From contig NZ_JAJAVQ010000007.1 in NCBI RefSeq assembly GCF_020531985.1, positions 62,001-126,000 of the forward strand: DNA of 64,000 nt, read 5' to 3'. Below the pieces are notes generated by a model. That model was given only the letters and a program-made list of their open reading frames with translations. It was not told the DNA's origin and made no database searches. The translations under genes and the position numbers were made by a program. Shown in pieces: positions 35,542 to 45,852 of this stretch. The stretch comes from Rheinheimera aquimaris (GTDB lineage: Bacteria; Pseudomonadota; Gammaproteobacteria; Enterobacterales; Alteromonadaceae). Within the stretch, counting starts at the first letter, position 1. Each line of letters opens with the position of its first letter.

Positions 35542-36857
35542 TTCAGGTTAGGGAATAACTGCAGGCATTGCGCTGCTGATAAACCAAACCACTGCGCCAA
35601 CGTAGCGAAATATTGCTCGTTGGCAAATTCCGGAATAATCCGACCGGCACCGACATCACGTTCACCGCCCAGTTTTTGCTGCGGTACAGCACCGAAAATA
35701 TCACCGCCTTTGACTGCCCCGCCCATCACCAGTTGATGCCCGGCCCAACCGTGATCGGTACCATCGCCATTGGTGCTCAAGGTACGGCCAAAATCCGACA
35801 TGGTAAAACTGGTCACATTGTTGCTGTTGCCACTGTCATCCATCGCCTGCTGAAACGCGGCCATAGCCTCAGCCACCCGGCCGAGTAAAATCGGGTGTAA
35901 GCGCTGCTGGTCACCATGGGTATCAAAACCACCCATACGGACAAAAAACACTTGCCGGCCAACATTCAGACTATCCCGGGCGCTGATAATTTGCGCCACT
36001 TTCCTCAGCTGCGCCGCGAGTGTATTGCCTGATGGGAATACATCACTGAAATCCGGCGCCAGCTTCAGCGCCTGACGCATAATGGCACTGCGTTCAATAG
36101 CATTATTGTTCAGCTGCGCATAGTGCGAGCCTAAAGGGTGTGTCTGTCCTGTCAGCAATGCCTGAGTGGCCTGACGTAATACGTTTGACCTGACATCACT
36201 GCGCCGCGTAGCCTGCAGCTCAGGCACGCCGCCATGCGTCAGGCCAAACGGGCTAATCAGCTCGCCGCTTTGCCACAGATTGCTGCCCGCCAGGCTGATA
36301 CAACTGGCGAAGTCAGGTTGCTGATACAGCAGCTCCAGCATTTGCGCACCCCAGCCACGGCTGATGATCTGCGGTTCACGGCCCCGCATCCAGGTATCCT
36401 GCTGGTCATTGTGCGAAAACAAATGCTGCGGCTTGATAATACTGCCCGACAAATACTCAGCCTTAGTGGTAGGCTGCACCAGTGATCCCACAGCAGACAC
36501 AACAGCAAGCTTGCGCTGCTCAAAGAGAGGCAGCAGCGCAGACATTGACGGGTGCAAGCCAATGCCATCTTCCACCTCGCGTAAGGGTCTAAGTGGCAAC
36601 GCATCTGCGACAGCTAAATCCTGCCGGGCCTGCTGATAAAACTGCAGACTGTCTCCGCCCATTGGGATCAGCATGTTCAGCGAGTCATTGCCGCCAACCA
36701 GAAACACGCATACCAGCGCTTTGTAGTCGGCAAAGGGCTGCTGCTCAGCTGCCAGCACAGACTGCATAAACCGCATCTGTAGCGCCGATAACGATGCGGC
36801 ACCAAGGCAACCGCGTAAACACAGGGAGAGAAACTGACGTCTGGTCTTTAAAGTCAT
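35508..36857 (-). CDS. DUF1501 Tat-exported protein
   Basis: A 449-aa protein with a twin-arginine signal (TRRQFLSLCLRGCLGAASLSAL). The body has VCVFLVGGNDSLNMLIP and a HNDQQDTWMRG segment, and VFFVRMGGFDTHGDQQ near the middle, diagnostic of DUF1501, a family with a sulfatase/phosphatase-like fold. These proteins occur next to DUF1800 proteins, as here: 12 bp separate the two genes. The activity is unknown; folded export suggests a bound cofactor or metal. Confidence 0.85.
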   Translation of the reverse strand: MTLKTRRQFLSLCLRGCLGAASLSALQMRFMQSVLAAEQQPFADYKALVCVFLVGGNDSLNMLIPMGGDSLQFYQQARQDLAVADALPLRPLREVEDGIGLHPSMSALLPLFEQRKLAVVSAVGSLVQPTTKAEYLSGSIIKPQHLFSHNDQQDTWMRGREPQIISRGWGAQMLELLYQQPDFASCISLAGSNLWQSGELISPFGLTHGGVPELQATRRSDVRSNVLRQATQALLTGQTHPLGSHYAQLNNNAIERSAIMRQALKLAPDFSDVFPSGNTLAAQLRKVAQIISARDSLNVGRQVFFVRMGGFDTHGDQQRLHPILLGRVAEAMAAFQQAMDDSGNSNNVTSFTMSDFGRTLSTNGDGTDHGWAGHQLVMGGAVKGGDIFGAVPQQKLGGERDVGAGRIIPEFANEQYFATLAQWFGLSAAQCLQLFPNLKNFNQANLQFV

Positions 36858-36869
36858 ACTACTTCTCCT

Positions 36870-38597
36870 CTATAACTGTACTGCGTAGTCTGGTGAAATA
36901 AATACCAGGTATAATAAGGCTGCCGCACGCTGCACAGCGCTAAGCTGCTGCAATTGCGCTTCTGACTCCCGCAGCAAGTCCCGCAACTGCATTGGCATGT
37001 CACCGGCGAAAAATAACAGACTGTAGCGATCCAACAATGCCTCTGTCCCCTCTGCTGTAAGCAGCTGCGCCAGGTCGCTAAAAGCCAGCAACATATGTCT
37101 TTCATCCGGCTCCGTTACCTGTTCTTTGATACTGAGGTTAATTGCAGAATGAAACAGGTTTTGTGTTTCCAGCAGCAAATCATCCGTCAGTAACTGCGCT
37201 TCAGGCGCGCTAAGCCCTCGTTGCTGCAAGTCACCGCTTGGTGAGTAGTCGGGCCGGAAAAAGTTAAATACTGATGGCGCTTGCTGCGGTGCCTGACCAT
37301 GCGTATCTTCAACTGTTACTGTACGGATGCGGCCGCTGCTTGAATCTGCGCCCAGTGCACGCCACAAGTGCGTCGTTTTCAGCAGTGGCTCACGTAATTT
37401 ACCAAAATTAGCCTGCTGATAAGGCCGGCTGTAACGGGCTTCATCATCCAGCAAAATCGCGCTCACCACGGCGGCCAGATCGCCTTTTACACCCTGGCCG
37501 TTATCATTAAACACCCGGCTGACCCGCGCGACATATTCAGTTGACGGGTTTGACGTCACCAACCGCTGAATTAACTGTTTGCTGATAAACGGCGCTACAT
37601 TCTGATGCTGGAAGATGTTATCCAGCGCTGCAGTCAGGTCTTGCTGTGCAGTCTGGTTAGCGGGTAACACCACATTATTAAGTAATTTTTTCGGTGCTGT
37701 GTCGTGATACTCTTCAAACGCCTGCATAGGATTGAGCAGGTCCTTTTTTTTGCGGTTCCAGTATTCACCCGGACTGCTCCAGCCGGTAAATACGCGGGCA
37801 AAGGCTTCAATAGTATTCTGGTCATAACTGGGAATGGTGTTACCCTGTTTGTCCAGTATTTCTGTACCATCTTCATTTAGCTGCACCAGGCCAATAGTGA
37901 ATAATTGCAACACTTCACGGGCAAAATTCTCATCAGAACGGATATTGCGTGCCGGGTCAGGTTTTTCATTGCTCATATGGCTAAGGTAAACCCCCATCAC
38001 CGGCGATTTTGCCACTTCTTCAAGCATGTCACGGTAATTGCCAAAAGCATTACGCACCAGGATATCGTAGTAATTGGCCAGCTCCAGCGGCTCTGTATCG
38101 AGGTTTGGATGATGCATAGAAGTCACCAGAATTTCACTGAGCGCAAAGGCGACGCGCTGACGCAGCTGATCCGGTTTGGTCAGTGCAATTTGCAGCCAGG
38201 CTTCGACCCGCGTGTAATGCGACGGGTGGCTCTTTTCTATCACGTCAGGCACATTCGGCATATGCAGTGTTGCTGGCAGCGCCAATTGTTTATCTAACCA
38301 CTGCCGCACCGTCAGACCTGTTGCGTAATTGATATCTGCCATTGTCGGGCCAAAAGTGGCCTGTTGCAGCAGCCGCGCGGCTTGCTGAGCTGACATACTG
38401 CCTTCAGGCAACGGTGGCTGCGGCGCGGGCGGCGGTGTTTCAGGTGGCGGTTGGACAGGGTCTACCGGCTCCGTAGGCGCCGGCTCAACAGGAGCGGGAG
38501 ACGCCGGAGGTGGTGTCACACTGGTAGGTGCGGCAGTGTCGGAACCACCGCAAGCTGTTAACAAAAGTACTGCAGTCAGCAGCAAGCCTCTTATCAC
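36870..38597 (-). CDS. DUF1800 lipoprotein
   Basis: A 575-aa exported protein with a lipobox LLLTAC, a Pro-rich linker (about 25-75), then the DUF1800 domain with ARLLQQATFGPTMADI, RQRVAFALSEILV, EKPDPARNIRSDENFAREVLQLFTIGL and PSVFNFFRPDYSPSG. The frame is open to 38720. The best start is GTG at 38595-38597, behind GGAGG with an 8-nt spacer; ATG 38610-38612 is also possible, and the GGAGG lies inside its frame. It probably precedes DUF1501 in the operon. The function is unknown. Confidence 0.85.
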   Translation of the reverse strand: MIRGLLLTAVLLLTACGGSDTAAPTSVTPPPASPAPVEPAPTEPVDPVQPPPETPPPAPQPPLPEGSMSAQQAARLLQQATFGPTMADINYATGLTVRQWLDKQLALPATLHMPNVPDVIEKSHPSHYTRVEAWLQIALTKPDQLRQRVAFALSEILVTSMHHPNLDTEPLELANYYDILVRNAFGNYRDMLEEVAKSPVMGVYLSHMSNEKPDPARNIRSDENFAREVLQLFTIGLVQLNEDGTEILDKQGNTIPSYDQNTIEAFARVFTGWSSPGEYWNRKKKDLLNPMQAFEEYHDTAPKKLLNNVVLPANQTAQQDLTAALDNIFQHQNVAPFISKQLIQRLVTSNPSTEYVARVSRVFNDNGQGVKGDLAAVVSAILLDDEARYSRPYQQANFGKLREPLLKTTHLWRALGADSSSGRIRTVTVEDTHGQAPQQAPSVFNFFRPDYSPSGDLQQRGLSAPEAQLLTDDLLLETQNLFHSAINLSIKEQVTEPDERHMLLAFSDLAQLLTAEGTEALLDRYSLLFFAGDMPMQLRDLLRESEAQLQQLSAVQRAAALLYLVFISPDYAVQL

Positions 38598-38804
38598 AGG
38601 ATCTGCCTCCATCTTTAATGAAAAACGACATCCCGAACCAGCTCGGACTGCAGGGCCGGTTCGGGGTGGGCGGCAAGTATACTGAATAAATTTTAGACAA
38701 AAAGAGCAAAAATAGACCACAACAGTGTGGATAAAAATAATTGAACAAAAACAACCGCGTATTCACCTATTTTTTTTATAATTTTTTGGAATATAAATAT
38801 AGTG

Positions 38805-39638
38805 TTAATTACTTCTGTCACGCAGCTGCTGCTGCACCTCTGACAGTTGCTGTTTAAGTTGTTGCATTTGCTGCAAAAGCTGCAGCTGTGTGGCTTTTTC
38901 GGCATCCTGCTCAGTTTTATGCTCGGCGTCATGCATGCTCTGTACGGCATTCACAATAACTGCAATAAATAAATTCAGCATGGTGAAAGTAGCGATCAGA
39001 ATAAAAGGTACGAAAAACAGCCAGGCGTAGGGGAACTGCTCCATGACCGGGCGGGCTATGCCCATTGACCAACTTTCCAGCGTCATGATCTGGAATAATG
39101 TATACAGCGACGCCCCCAAACTGCCAAACCATTCAGGGAAAGCCGCGCCAAACAACTTAGTCACCATGACGGCTGCCACGTAATACACCAGACCCAGCAC
39201 CATGGCTATCGATAGCATGCCGTTTAGCGATTGCATCAGTGCACCGACAATTTTCTTCATCGAAGGAACAAAAGTAAGCACCCGCAGCACACGCAGTACC
39301 CTGAGTGCCCGCAATACCGAGAATGGTCCACTGGCTGGCAGCAAAGCTATACCCACCACCACAAAATCAAATACGCTCCAGGCATCTTTGAAAAAAGCCA
39401 GCCGGTGCACATAAAGCCGTACCAGTATTTCCAGCACAAAAATGGCCAGAATGGCTTTGTCCAGCAGATGAATAGCTGTTCCGGCCAGCGACATTACTGC
39501 GTTTGATGTTTCCAGGCCCAACGTAAACGCATTAAGCAGGATTAACGCCAGCAGCATACGCTGCACCGTGCCGTGTTCAATAAACTGCTGTAAACGTTGC
39601 CGCACAGGCACTGCTGTTACAATGGTGTCACTATTCAT
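38805..39638 (-). CDS. NaChBac-like voltage-gated sodium channel
   Basis: A 277-aa six-helix channel subunit. S1-S4 form the voltage sensor; S4 carries arginines at 110, 113, 116 and 119 (FSVLRALRVLRVLRV). The pore loop has TLESWS (186-191), the selectivity filter of bacterial sodium channels such as NaChBac. S6 contains FTMLNLFIAVIVNAV. The tail is a long Gln-rich coiled coil (about 240-277), typical of tetramer assembly. In marine bacteria such channels take part in pH homeostasis and motility. No partner gene is nearby. Confidence 0.9.
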   Translation of the reverse strand: MNSDTIVTAVPVRQRLQQFIEHGTVQRMLLALILLNAFTLGLETSNAVMSLAGTAIHLLDKAILAIFVLEILVRLYVHRLAFFKDAWSVFDFVVVGIALLPASGPFSVLRALRVLRVLRVLTFVPSMKKIVGALMQSLNGMLSIAMVLGLVYYVAAVMVTKLFGAAFPEWFGSLGASLYTLFQIMTLESWSMGIARPVMEQFPYAWLFFVPFILIATFTMLNLFIAVIVNAVQSMHDAEHKTEQDAEKATQLQLLQQMQQLKQQLSEVQQQLRDRSN

Positions 39639-39943
39639 ACTGGCCTCAGAACTGTCGCCCTACTACGATATGCGGCCGCTATTGTAAGCCAGCCAGATAA
39701 CAGATCAATGCTCTGCGCCGCGATTTCGTCACACAAAGACAGCTGATAAATTTATTACATATCATTTATCCGTATGAATTTAAGCATTACTTTCAATACG
39801 ATAGAAACGTCAACTCAGAAAAACCTGATATCCGCTGTCACTTCCAGATATGGAATAGCCTGTCGCCTGACGATGTAGCAGCCTTACCCTTGCCCGCAAT
39901 GAGCGGGCCAGTACAACAAATAAATCAACAGAGGATAAGGCAA
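39639..39943. other. Intergenic region before the pectate lyase gene
   Basis: A 305-bp region with an AT-rich stretch about 39740-39820 and a short hairpin CCCGC-AATGA-GCGGG at 39893-39907. No gene or clear KdgR-type box is seen. Confidence 0.45.
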
Positions 39944-41401
39944 ATGCAATATCGCAATACTTTATGTTACTCAGTGCTCGCTGCCGCAATAGCGTTTAGC
40001 ATTCAGGCACAGGCTGATAATCTGGCTATTACCGGGCCCGGCGCCGGCGCTGATGGTTCAGGCAAAGCCAGCGGCACAAGCTATGGCAATGTTAGAGATG
40101 CCGACATGCAAAGTTACTGGCAGGCGCCAGCCAATAATGGCCAACGTGTGTCAGTAAAATGGAGCAGCCCGGTAAATGCCAGCCGGGTGGTGGTTAGGGA
40201 ACTGGGAAATGCCGTGAACAGCTGGCAGCTGGTTAATAATGACAATGGTGCAGTACTGGCCAGCGGCAATGCCCTGGGCAGCGTTAAAACCATCGATTTT
40301 GCCACAGTAAACACCAGCAAACTTAATCTGAATATCGTCAGCGCCAGCAGCGCCGCCAGAATTGCTGAATTTGAAGTTTACCAGGACGGAGGCAATACTC
40401 CTCCGGATCCAACCGACCCGGTCGACCCCGTTGAACCGGGGCCCGTAACGTCATGTGCCGCATCACCACAAGGTTACGCTTCATTAAACGGCGGTACCAC
40501 AGGCGGTGCTGGCAACAATGCCGTTACCGTCACAGTAACGACGGGCGCCCAGCTGGTGTCAGCATTGCAGAACCGCGATTTAAACCGGCCGTTGACCATC
40601 CGGGTAAACGGTACTATTACACCAGCTAACTCAGGTGGAGTCAGTAAGTTTGATATCAAAGACATGGATAACGTCAGCATTATTGGTGTCGGCGGTAATG
40701 CTTTGTTTGACGGTATCGGTATTAAAATTTTCCGCGCTAACAATGTGATCATCCGTAATCTGACATTGCGCTATGTTAATACCGGTGACAAAGACGCCAT
40801 TACCATTGAAGGCCCTGCCAGCAATATCTGGATTGATCATAATGAGGTCTATAACAGCCTCAATGTTGGCAAAGATTACTACGACGAACTGATAAGCGGT
40901 AAGAAGGATATTGATAACGTCACGGTCTCTTATAACTATCTGCACGACAGTTGGAAAACATCACTGTGGGGTAACAGCGATTCTGACAACTATGATCGCC
41001 GTATTACCTTTCACCATAACCACTGGTACAGGGTAAATTCGCGCTTGCCGCTGTTCCGGTTCGGTCAGGGGCATATTTACAACAATTACTACAACGAGAT
41101 TCAGGATACCGGCATCAACAGCCGTATGGGTGCTGTTATCCGCATTGAAAATAACGTGTTTGAAAATGCAAAAAATCCAATAGTGTCGTTTTACTCCAGC
41201 GCTATTGGCTACTGGGATACCCGTGGCAATAGCTTCAGCAACATCACCTGGCAGGACTACCCCAGCGATGGTGTTATCGCCGGGCCGAATGTACAGCCAA
41301 CGGCGGTGTTAAATTTACCTTACAGTTTCAGCCTGCTACCAACCGCAGAGGTAAAAGCCCATGTACTGGCAAATGCCGGTGCGAATAAGTGTAGTTTCTG
41401 A
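39944..41401 (+). CDS. Secreted pectate lyase, PL1 family
   Basis: A 485-aa exported enzyme cleaving polygalacturonate by beta-elimination. The signal peptide ends QAQA. Then comes a discoidin/carbohydrate-binding-like module (about 25-145, with FEVYQDGG at its end), a Pro-rich linker ([16 protein letters not shown]), and a right-handed beta-helix PL1 domain (about 170-470). PL1 motifs are [37 protein letters not shown] and [22 protein letters not shown], with the catalytic Arg. The frame is open from 39890; ATG 39944 has GAGGA upstream with an 8-nt spacer and starts the signal peptide. No other pectin genes are nearby. Confidence 0.9.
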   Translation: MQYRNTLCYSVLAAAIAFSIQAQADNLAITGPGAGADGSGKASGTSYGNVRDADMQSYWQAPANNGQRVSVKWSSPVNASRVVVRELGNAVNSWQLVNNDNGAVLASGNALGSVKTIDFATVNTSKLNLNIVSASSAARIAEFEVYQDGGNTPPDPTDPVDPVEPGPVTSCAASPQGYASLNGGTTGGAGNNAVTVTVTTGAQLVSALQNRDLNRPLTIRVNGTITPANSGGVSKFDIKDMDNVSIIGVGGNALFDGIGIKIFRANNVIIRNLTLRYVNTGDKDAITIEGPASNIWIDHNEVYNSLNVGKDYYDELISGKKDIDNVTVSYNYLHDSWKTSLWGNSDSDNYDRRITFHHNHWYRVNSRLPLFRFGQGHIYNNYYNEIQDTGINSRMGAVIRIENNVFENAKNPIVSFYSSAIGYWDTRGNSFSNITWQDYPSDGVIAGPNVQPTAVLNLPYSFSLLPTAEVKAHVLANAGANKCSF

Positions 41402-41421
41402 TCTGTATAGCAAGCACAAAA

Positions 41422-41455
41422 CTGCAGGCTAACGGCATGATCCGCTAGTCTGCAG
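41422..41455 (-). terminator. Probable terminator at the end of metC
   Basis: CTGCAGGCTAACGG (41422-41435) pairs with CCGCTAGTCTGCAG (41442-41455), a 14-bp stem with two wobble pairs and a 6-nt loop. On the minus strand TTTTGTG follows. It overlaps the metC stop codon. Confidence 0.5.
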
Positions 41456-42620
41456 CATTAGCAAAACGAACAAAAGCTGCATCCAAATCGTCAATTAAGT
41501 CCTCTACATCTTCCAGACCAATATGCAGCCGTATCAGCGGCCCGCTGTAGGGCCAGGCTGTGGCACTACGCAGGTTTTGCAGCTTCATGGTAGCGGTAAT
41601 TAAGCTCTCGTAGCCACCCCAGGAAAAGCCCATTTTAAAATGCGTCATCCCTTCAATAAGGGCCTCAACCTGCCGCTGGCTGCCCTGCTTTAATACAAAC
41701 GAAAACAAACCGTTGCTACCGGAAAAATCGCGCTTAAAAATATCGTGTCCCGGGTGTTGTGGTAAGGCCGGGTGCAGCACAGTTTCAACCTCGGGCCGCT
41801 TAGCCAGCCAGTGTGCGACCGTCAGTGCACTCTGCTCGTGCTGCTTCAACCTCACAGCCAAGGTTCGCAGGCCTCGCAGCGCCGCGTAGGCATCATCCGC
41901 CGAGGTGCAGTACCCCATTAAATAACTGTGTTCACGAAGCGCGGGCCAGTGCTTTTCATTAGCCGTTGCCGTACCCAGCATCACATCGGAATGGCCGACA
42001 ATGTACTTCGTCGCCGCCTGAATGGACACATCCACCCCCAAAGCAAACGGCTGGCATAAAATGGGTGACGCCCAGGTATTATCTAAAATAGTAACAATAT
42101 TATGTTGCTGGGCCACTGAGGTAATGGCGGGGATATCCTGCATTTCAAAGCTTAGAGAGCCGGGGGATTCAAGAAAAATGACTTTGGTGTTCGGCCTAAT
42201 TAACCCTGCAATAGCGGCTCCGATTTGCGGATCATAATAGGTCGTTTCTATACCGTAACCCGCCAGCACTTTATCGCACAGCGCCCGGGTAGGTTCATAC
42301 ACACTGTCAACCATCAACAGGTGATCACCTTGTTTTAAAAATGTCAGTAAAGCACCACTCACCGCGGCCGCCCCGCAAGGGTACAACGCGCAACCAGCGC
42401 CCCCTTCCAGCTCACACATTGCTTCCTGCAACGCAAAGTGCGTATCGGTGCCACGCCGGCCATAAAACGGCACCCGGTTACCGCGGTTCAGGGTGGCATG
42501 TTTTAGCTCGGCAAAGGTATCAAACACTATGGTTGATGCGCGTACCAGCGGAGGATTAACAGCTGTACCAGTATATTTTTTTGCGCGACCAGCGTGGATA
42601 AGCCGGGTATCTTTTTTCAT
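41445..42620 (-). CDS. metC: Cystathionine beta-lyase
   Basis: PLP enzyme cleaving cystathionine to homocysteine, pyruvate and ammonia in methionine synthesis. Fold-type I: start KKDTRLIHAGR, NRVPFYGRRGTDTHFALQ, LYPCGAAAV, LDNTWASP, and the PLP lysine in ATKYIVGHSD. The late SLITATMKL and GPLIRLHIGLED fit MetC better than MetB. Length 391 aa matches E. coli MetC. Met boxes lie 22-61 bp upstream, agreeing with MetJ control. It is a monocistronic unit with a terminator. Confidence 0.9.
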   Translation of the reverse strand: MKKDTRLIHAGRAKKYTGTAVNPPLVRASTIVFDTFAELKHATLNRGNRVPFYGRRGTDTHFALQEAMCELEGGAGCALYPCGAAAVSGALLTFLKQGDHLLMVDSVYEPTRALCDKVLAGYGIETTYYDPQIGAAIAGLIRPNTKVIFLESPGSLSFEMQDIPAITSVAQQHNIVTILDNTWASPILCQPFALGVDVSIQAATKYIVGHSDVMLGTATANEKHWPALREHSYLMGYCTSADDAYAALRGLRTLAVRLKQHEQSALTVAHWLAKRPEVETVLHPALPQHPGHDIFKRDFSGSNGLFSFVLKQGSQRQVEALIEGMTHFKMGFSWGGYESLITATMKLQNLRSATAWPYSGPLIRLHIGLEDVEDLIDDLDAAFVRFANAAD

Positions 42621-42641
42621 CTGGTTTCCACATTAACAAGA

Positions 42642-42681
42642 ATACGTCATGGACAATAGACATCTGGACATCCATACTACA
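42642..42681. promoter_or_regulatory. MetJ-type operator of metC
   Basis: Five in-phase 8-bp units. ATACGTCA (42642-42649), AGACATCT (42658-42665) and GGACATCC (42666-42673) match AGACGTCT at 6, 7 and 5 of 8 positions; ATACTACA (42674-42681) matches at 4, and the unit at 42650-42657 is poor. The spacing in multiples of eight is the expected MetJ geometry. Confidence 0.65.
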
Positions 42682-42734
42682 TCAAGCTTGTGCTGTGTTA
42701 CCAGCACTAATATTCACGCTGGCGTTGATGCAGT

Positions 42735-43505
42735 TTATTGCAGGCCACTAAGTTCGGCTGTCTGGGCCAATGTTTCCAATTGAGGTTTTGCAAAATAGTA
42801 GCCCTGCAGATAGCGAATACCTACTGATGTAAGATAATCGAGCTCTGCACGCGTTTCGATGCCCTCTGCCAGCACTTTGGTACCCTGCAATTCGCACTGA
42901 GCCACGGTTTGCTCAACAATAAACTGTTTTGCCGGGTGCTGATCAATATCACGGATAAGCTGCATATCAAGCTTGAGAATGTCTGGTTTTAATTCAATCA
43001 GCCAGTCCAGAGTAGCAAAGCCAGACCCATAATCATCGATCGCGGTTTGAAAACCCCGTTTAGAGTAACTTTGGAAAATGCGGTTTAAATGCGCTTTATC
43101 TGGGATCTGCTCGCCTTCGGTTACTTCAAAAATCAGCTTGGTCAAATCAAAACCATACAGATCGGCAGCTTCAATCGTGGCTTTGATGCAGGTTTCGGGG
43201 TTATACACTGCGTTGGGTAAGAAATTTATACTTAAAAAGCTATTGCAGCCGAGCCGCGCAGCTGTTTGTATCGCTTTTACCCGGCAAGCCTGATCAAAGT
43301 AGTACTTATTACCTTCATTAATATGCTGAAATACCCAGCCGGCGCCCTCGCCTTGCGGCCCGCGCACCAAGGCTTCGTAGGCGTAAATACTTTTGTCCAG
43401 CCAGTCGATGATTGGCTGAAACGCCATACGGATCTGAAAACCCAAGGACTGTCCGCTTAAACAATCACTACAAGTTTGCTGTTTTATCGTCTCAGGGAAA
43501 TGCAT
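42735..43505 (-). CDS. Stand-alone EAL-domain phosphodiesterase
   Basis: A 256-aa cytosolic protein with a single EAL domain. Catalytic features are YEALVRG (EAL), SINFLP with the Asn ligand, FEVTEGE, IDDYGSGFATLDWL with the Asp pair, LKLDMQLI with the Lys, and LAEGIET, so c-di-GMP hydrolysis is expected. The first 20 residues hold a CSDC pair that could bind a metal or sense redox. No sensor domain is fused. The neighbours metC and a class II aldolase show no clear link. Confidence 0.85.
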   Translation of the reverse strand: MHFPETIKQQTCSDCLSGQSLGFQIRMAFQPIIDWLDKSIYAYEALVRGPQGEGAGWVFQHINEGNKYYFDQACRVKAIQTAARLGCNSFLSINFLPNAVYNPETCIKATIEAADLYGFDLTKLIFEVTEGEQIPDKAHLNRIFQSYSKRGFQTAIDDYGSGFATLDWLIELKPDILKLDMQLIRDIDQHPAKQFIVEQTVAQCELQGTKVLAEGIETRAELDYLTSVGIRYLQGYYFAKPQLETLAQTAELSGLQ

Positions 43506-43593
43506 CTGGGCCTGTCACTTTAAACCAAACATGTGACTGACTTTAGCGATGATATTCAATAGATACCAGCTTTTTGCCGCTCAATTAACGCTT

Positions 43594-44220
43594 TTATCTG
43601 CTAAGCGCTCTGGCATAACAGTTAATCACCCGTCCCGCAGCTTCTGACGCACTTGCACCGAAAGCCACCACACCATCTTCATGGCCTGCCATAGTGAATA
43701 CGCCCTGTTGTAATACGTCGGTTTCCCGAAATAAGCGCGCTACCTCCCCGGCCATAGCGACAGTACCATAAGGTACTTCAGCGCTGGTCTGAGGCAGCAG
43801 TAAGCTGCTGGCCTGTTGCCATATTTGCGGACAATGGGCATGGATGACGAAGTTAATACTTCTGTCGATCTGATACAGCTGACCATGTGTCATCGCCTCT
43901 GACGACGGTTTGGTTTCGCCGACTGCAGCAATATAGTTACGGGTAGGTTCACAGCTGGTTACCAAAGCATAGTCCGATGCTGTCATCGCCTGAATGCCAC
44001 CGGTCTGGGTACCGCTGATAATAAACTGATTGCCGCTGCCACAGCGCTGACTGATATTACCAAAGCCGTAATTGTCGTAACGCAGGGGCGTCTGACCAAG
44101 CATACCAAGTTGCAACATCACGGTGCGCCAGCTGCTAATTTCTACTGTGTCAGACGGTTGCAGTACCGATTGCCGGGTGAAATCCAGCTGAAATTTTATG
44201 ACCCCTTCCTGCTCTGTCAT
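43594..44220 (-). CDS. Class II aldolase/adducin-domain protein
   Basis: A 208-aa protein of the class II aldolase/adducin fold. It has a GNISQRCG loop, HAHC as the His-x-His metal site and AGHEDGVVAFG with the third His. The reaction is not known: the family includes sugar-phosphate aldolases and dehydratases such as MtnB, and the sequence is distant from mtnB of this window. The frame is open to 44346, but ATG at 44218-44220 with AGGT upstream fits the domain start. It diverges from ubiD with about 130 bp between. Confidence 0.7.
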   Translation of the reverse strand: MTEQEGVIKFQLDFTRQSVLQPSDTVEISSWRTVMLQLGMLGQTPLRYDNYGFGNISQRCGSGNQFIISGTQTGGIQAMTASDYALVTSCEPTRNYIAAVGETKPSSEAMTHGQLYQIDRSINFVIHAHCPQIWQQASSLLLPQTSAEVPYGTVAMAGEVARLFRETDVLQQGVFTMAGHEDGVVAFGASASEAAGRVINCYARALSR

Positions 44221-44352
44221 CGTATAACCTGCTGTAAGTAAAACTCCAATAGTATAAAACGCTATGACACCGCACCCCAGCCGCTTAGCAGGCCAAAACT
44301 GGTAAGGGCGGCACAGAGCTGTATAATAGCCGGCATTAACTGACAAGGCCTG

Positions 44353-45852
44353 ATGGCAAGCATGAAATATAACGATTTACGCGATTTTATTGCCCAGTTA
44401 GAGCAGCGTGGTGATCTGGTCCGGGTGAAAGCTGAAGTGGACCCGGTGCTGGAGATCACCGAAATTGCTGATCGCACCTTACGTGCCGGTGGCCCGGCGT
44501 TGCTGTTTGAAAACGTCAAAGGCCACACTATGCCAATACTGGCCAACCTGTTTGGCACACCGCAGCGCGTCGCGTTGGGTATGGGGCAGGAAGATGTATC
44601 GGCACTGCGCGAAGTAGGTAAGCTACTGGCTTTTTTAAAAGAACCAGAACCGCCAAAAGGCTTAAAAGACGCCTTTAGCAAACTGCCTATTTTCAAGCAG
44701 GTACTGAATATGTCACCCAAACAGGTGAAAAAAGCGCCTTGTCAGGAGATTGTATTAAGCGGCGATGACGTCGATTTAACCACACTGCCCATTATGACCT
44801 GCTGGCCTGGCGATGCCGCCCCCCTGATAACCTGGGGTTTAACGGTCACCCGGGGGCCACATAAAGAACGGCAAAATTTAGGTATTTACCGCCAGCAGTT
44901 GCTGGGCAAAAACAAACTGATTATGCGCTGGCTGTCACATCGCGGCGGTGCGCTGGATTTTCTTGAGTTTCAAAAAGCTAATCCGGGACAAAATTATCCT
45001 GTCTCAGTAGCGCTGGGCGCTGATCCGGCAACCATTTTGGGCGCTGTGACACCGGTGCCGGATACCTTATCTGAGTATGCGTTTGCCGGTTTGCTACGCG
45101 GTGATAATACCGAAGTAGTCAAATGTATCAGTAACGATCTGCAAGTACCGGCAAGTGCCGAAATTGTGCTGGAAGGTTATATCGCGCCCGGTGAGATGGC
45201 ACCCGAAGGCCCCTACGGTGACCATACAGGTTATTACAACGAAGTGGATAACTTTCCGGTCTTTACGGTGACCCACATTACGATGCGCAAAGCACCGATT
45301 TATCACAGTACCTACACCGGCCGGCCGCCAGATGAGCCAGCGATTCTGGGTGTAGCATTGAATGAGGTCTTTGTGCCGATCCTGCAAAAGCAGTTTCCGG
45401 AAATTATCGACTTTTATCTGCCGCCGGAAGGTTGCTCGTATCGTCTGGCTGTCGTGACCATGAAAAAGCAGTACCCTGGCCATGCCAAACGGGTAATGAT
45501 GGGGGTATGGTCGTTTCTACGCCAGTTTATGTACACCAAGTTCGTGATTGTGTGCGATGACGACGTCAATGCCCGTGACTGGAAAGATGTGATCTGGGCC
45601 ATTACCACACGTATGGACCCGGCACGTGATACCACACTGATCGAAAACACACCGATCGATTATCTGGACTTTGCCTCTCCGGTGTCCGGCCTTGGCTCAA
45701 AAATGGGCATGGACGCTACCAACAAATGGCCGGGTGAAACCAGCCGCGAATGGGGCGAACCGATAGTAATGGAGCCCGCAGTAAAAGCCCGTGTAGACAA
45801 TATTTGGGATAGCCTTGGTATTACACTGCCATTGAAGGAACAGCAGCCGTGA
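44353..45852 (+). CDS. ubiD: 4-hydroxy-3-polyprenylbenzoate decarboxylase
   Basis: Prenylated-FMN-dependent decarboxylase of ubiquinone biosynthesis. The start [18 protein letters not shown] mirrors the E. coli start ([12 protein letters not shown]), which supports ATG 44353. Visible motifs include [21 protein letters not shown] and [14 protein letters not shown], with Glu and Asp residues of the active site. Length 499 aa is normal. The prenyl-FMN synthase UbiX is not in the window. The stop overlaps the start of the ferredoxin gene (GTGA), so the two are translationally coupled. Confidence 0.95.
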   Translation: MASMKYNDLRDFIAQLEQRGDLVRVKAEVDPVLEITEIADRTLRAGGPALLFENVKGHTMPILANLFGTPQRVALGMGQEDVSALREVGKLLAFLKEPEPPKGLKDAFSKLPIFKQVLNMSPKQVKKAPCQEIVLSGDDVDLTTLPIMTCWPGDAAPLITWGLTVTRGPHKERQNLGIYRQQLLGKNKLIMRWLSHRGGALDFLEFQKANPGQNYPVSVALGADPATILGAVTPVPDTLSEYAFAGLLRGDNTEVVKCISNDLQVPASAEIVLEGYIAPGEMAPEGPYGDHTGYYNEVDNFPVFTVTHITMRKAPIYHSTYTGRPPDEPAILGVALNEVFVPILQKQFPEIIDFYLPPEGCSYRLAVVTMKKQYPGHAKRVMMGVWSFLRQFMYTKFVIVCDDDVNARDWKDVIWAITTRMDPARDTTLIENTPIDYLDFASPVSGLGSKMGMDATNKWPGETSREWGEPIVMEPAVKARVDNIWDSLGITLPLKEQQP

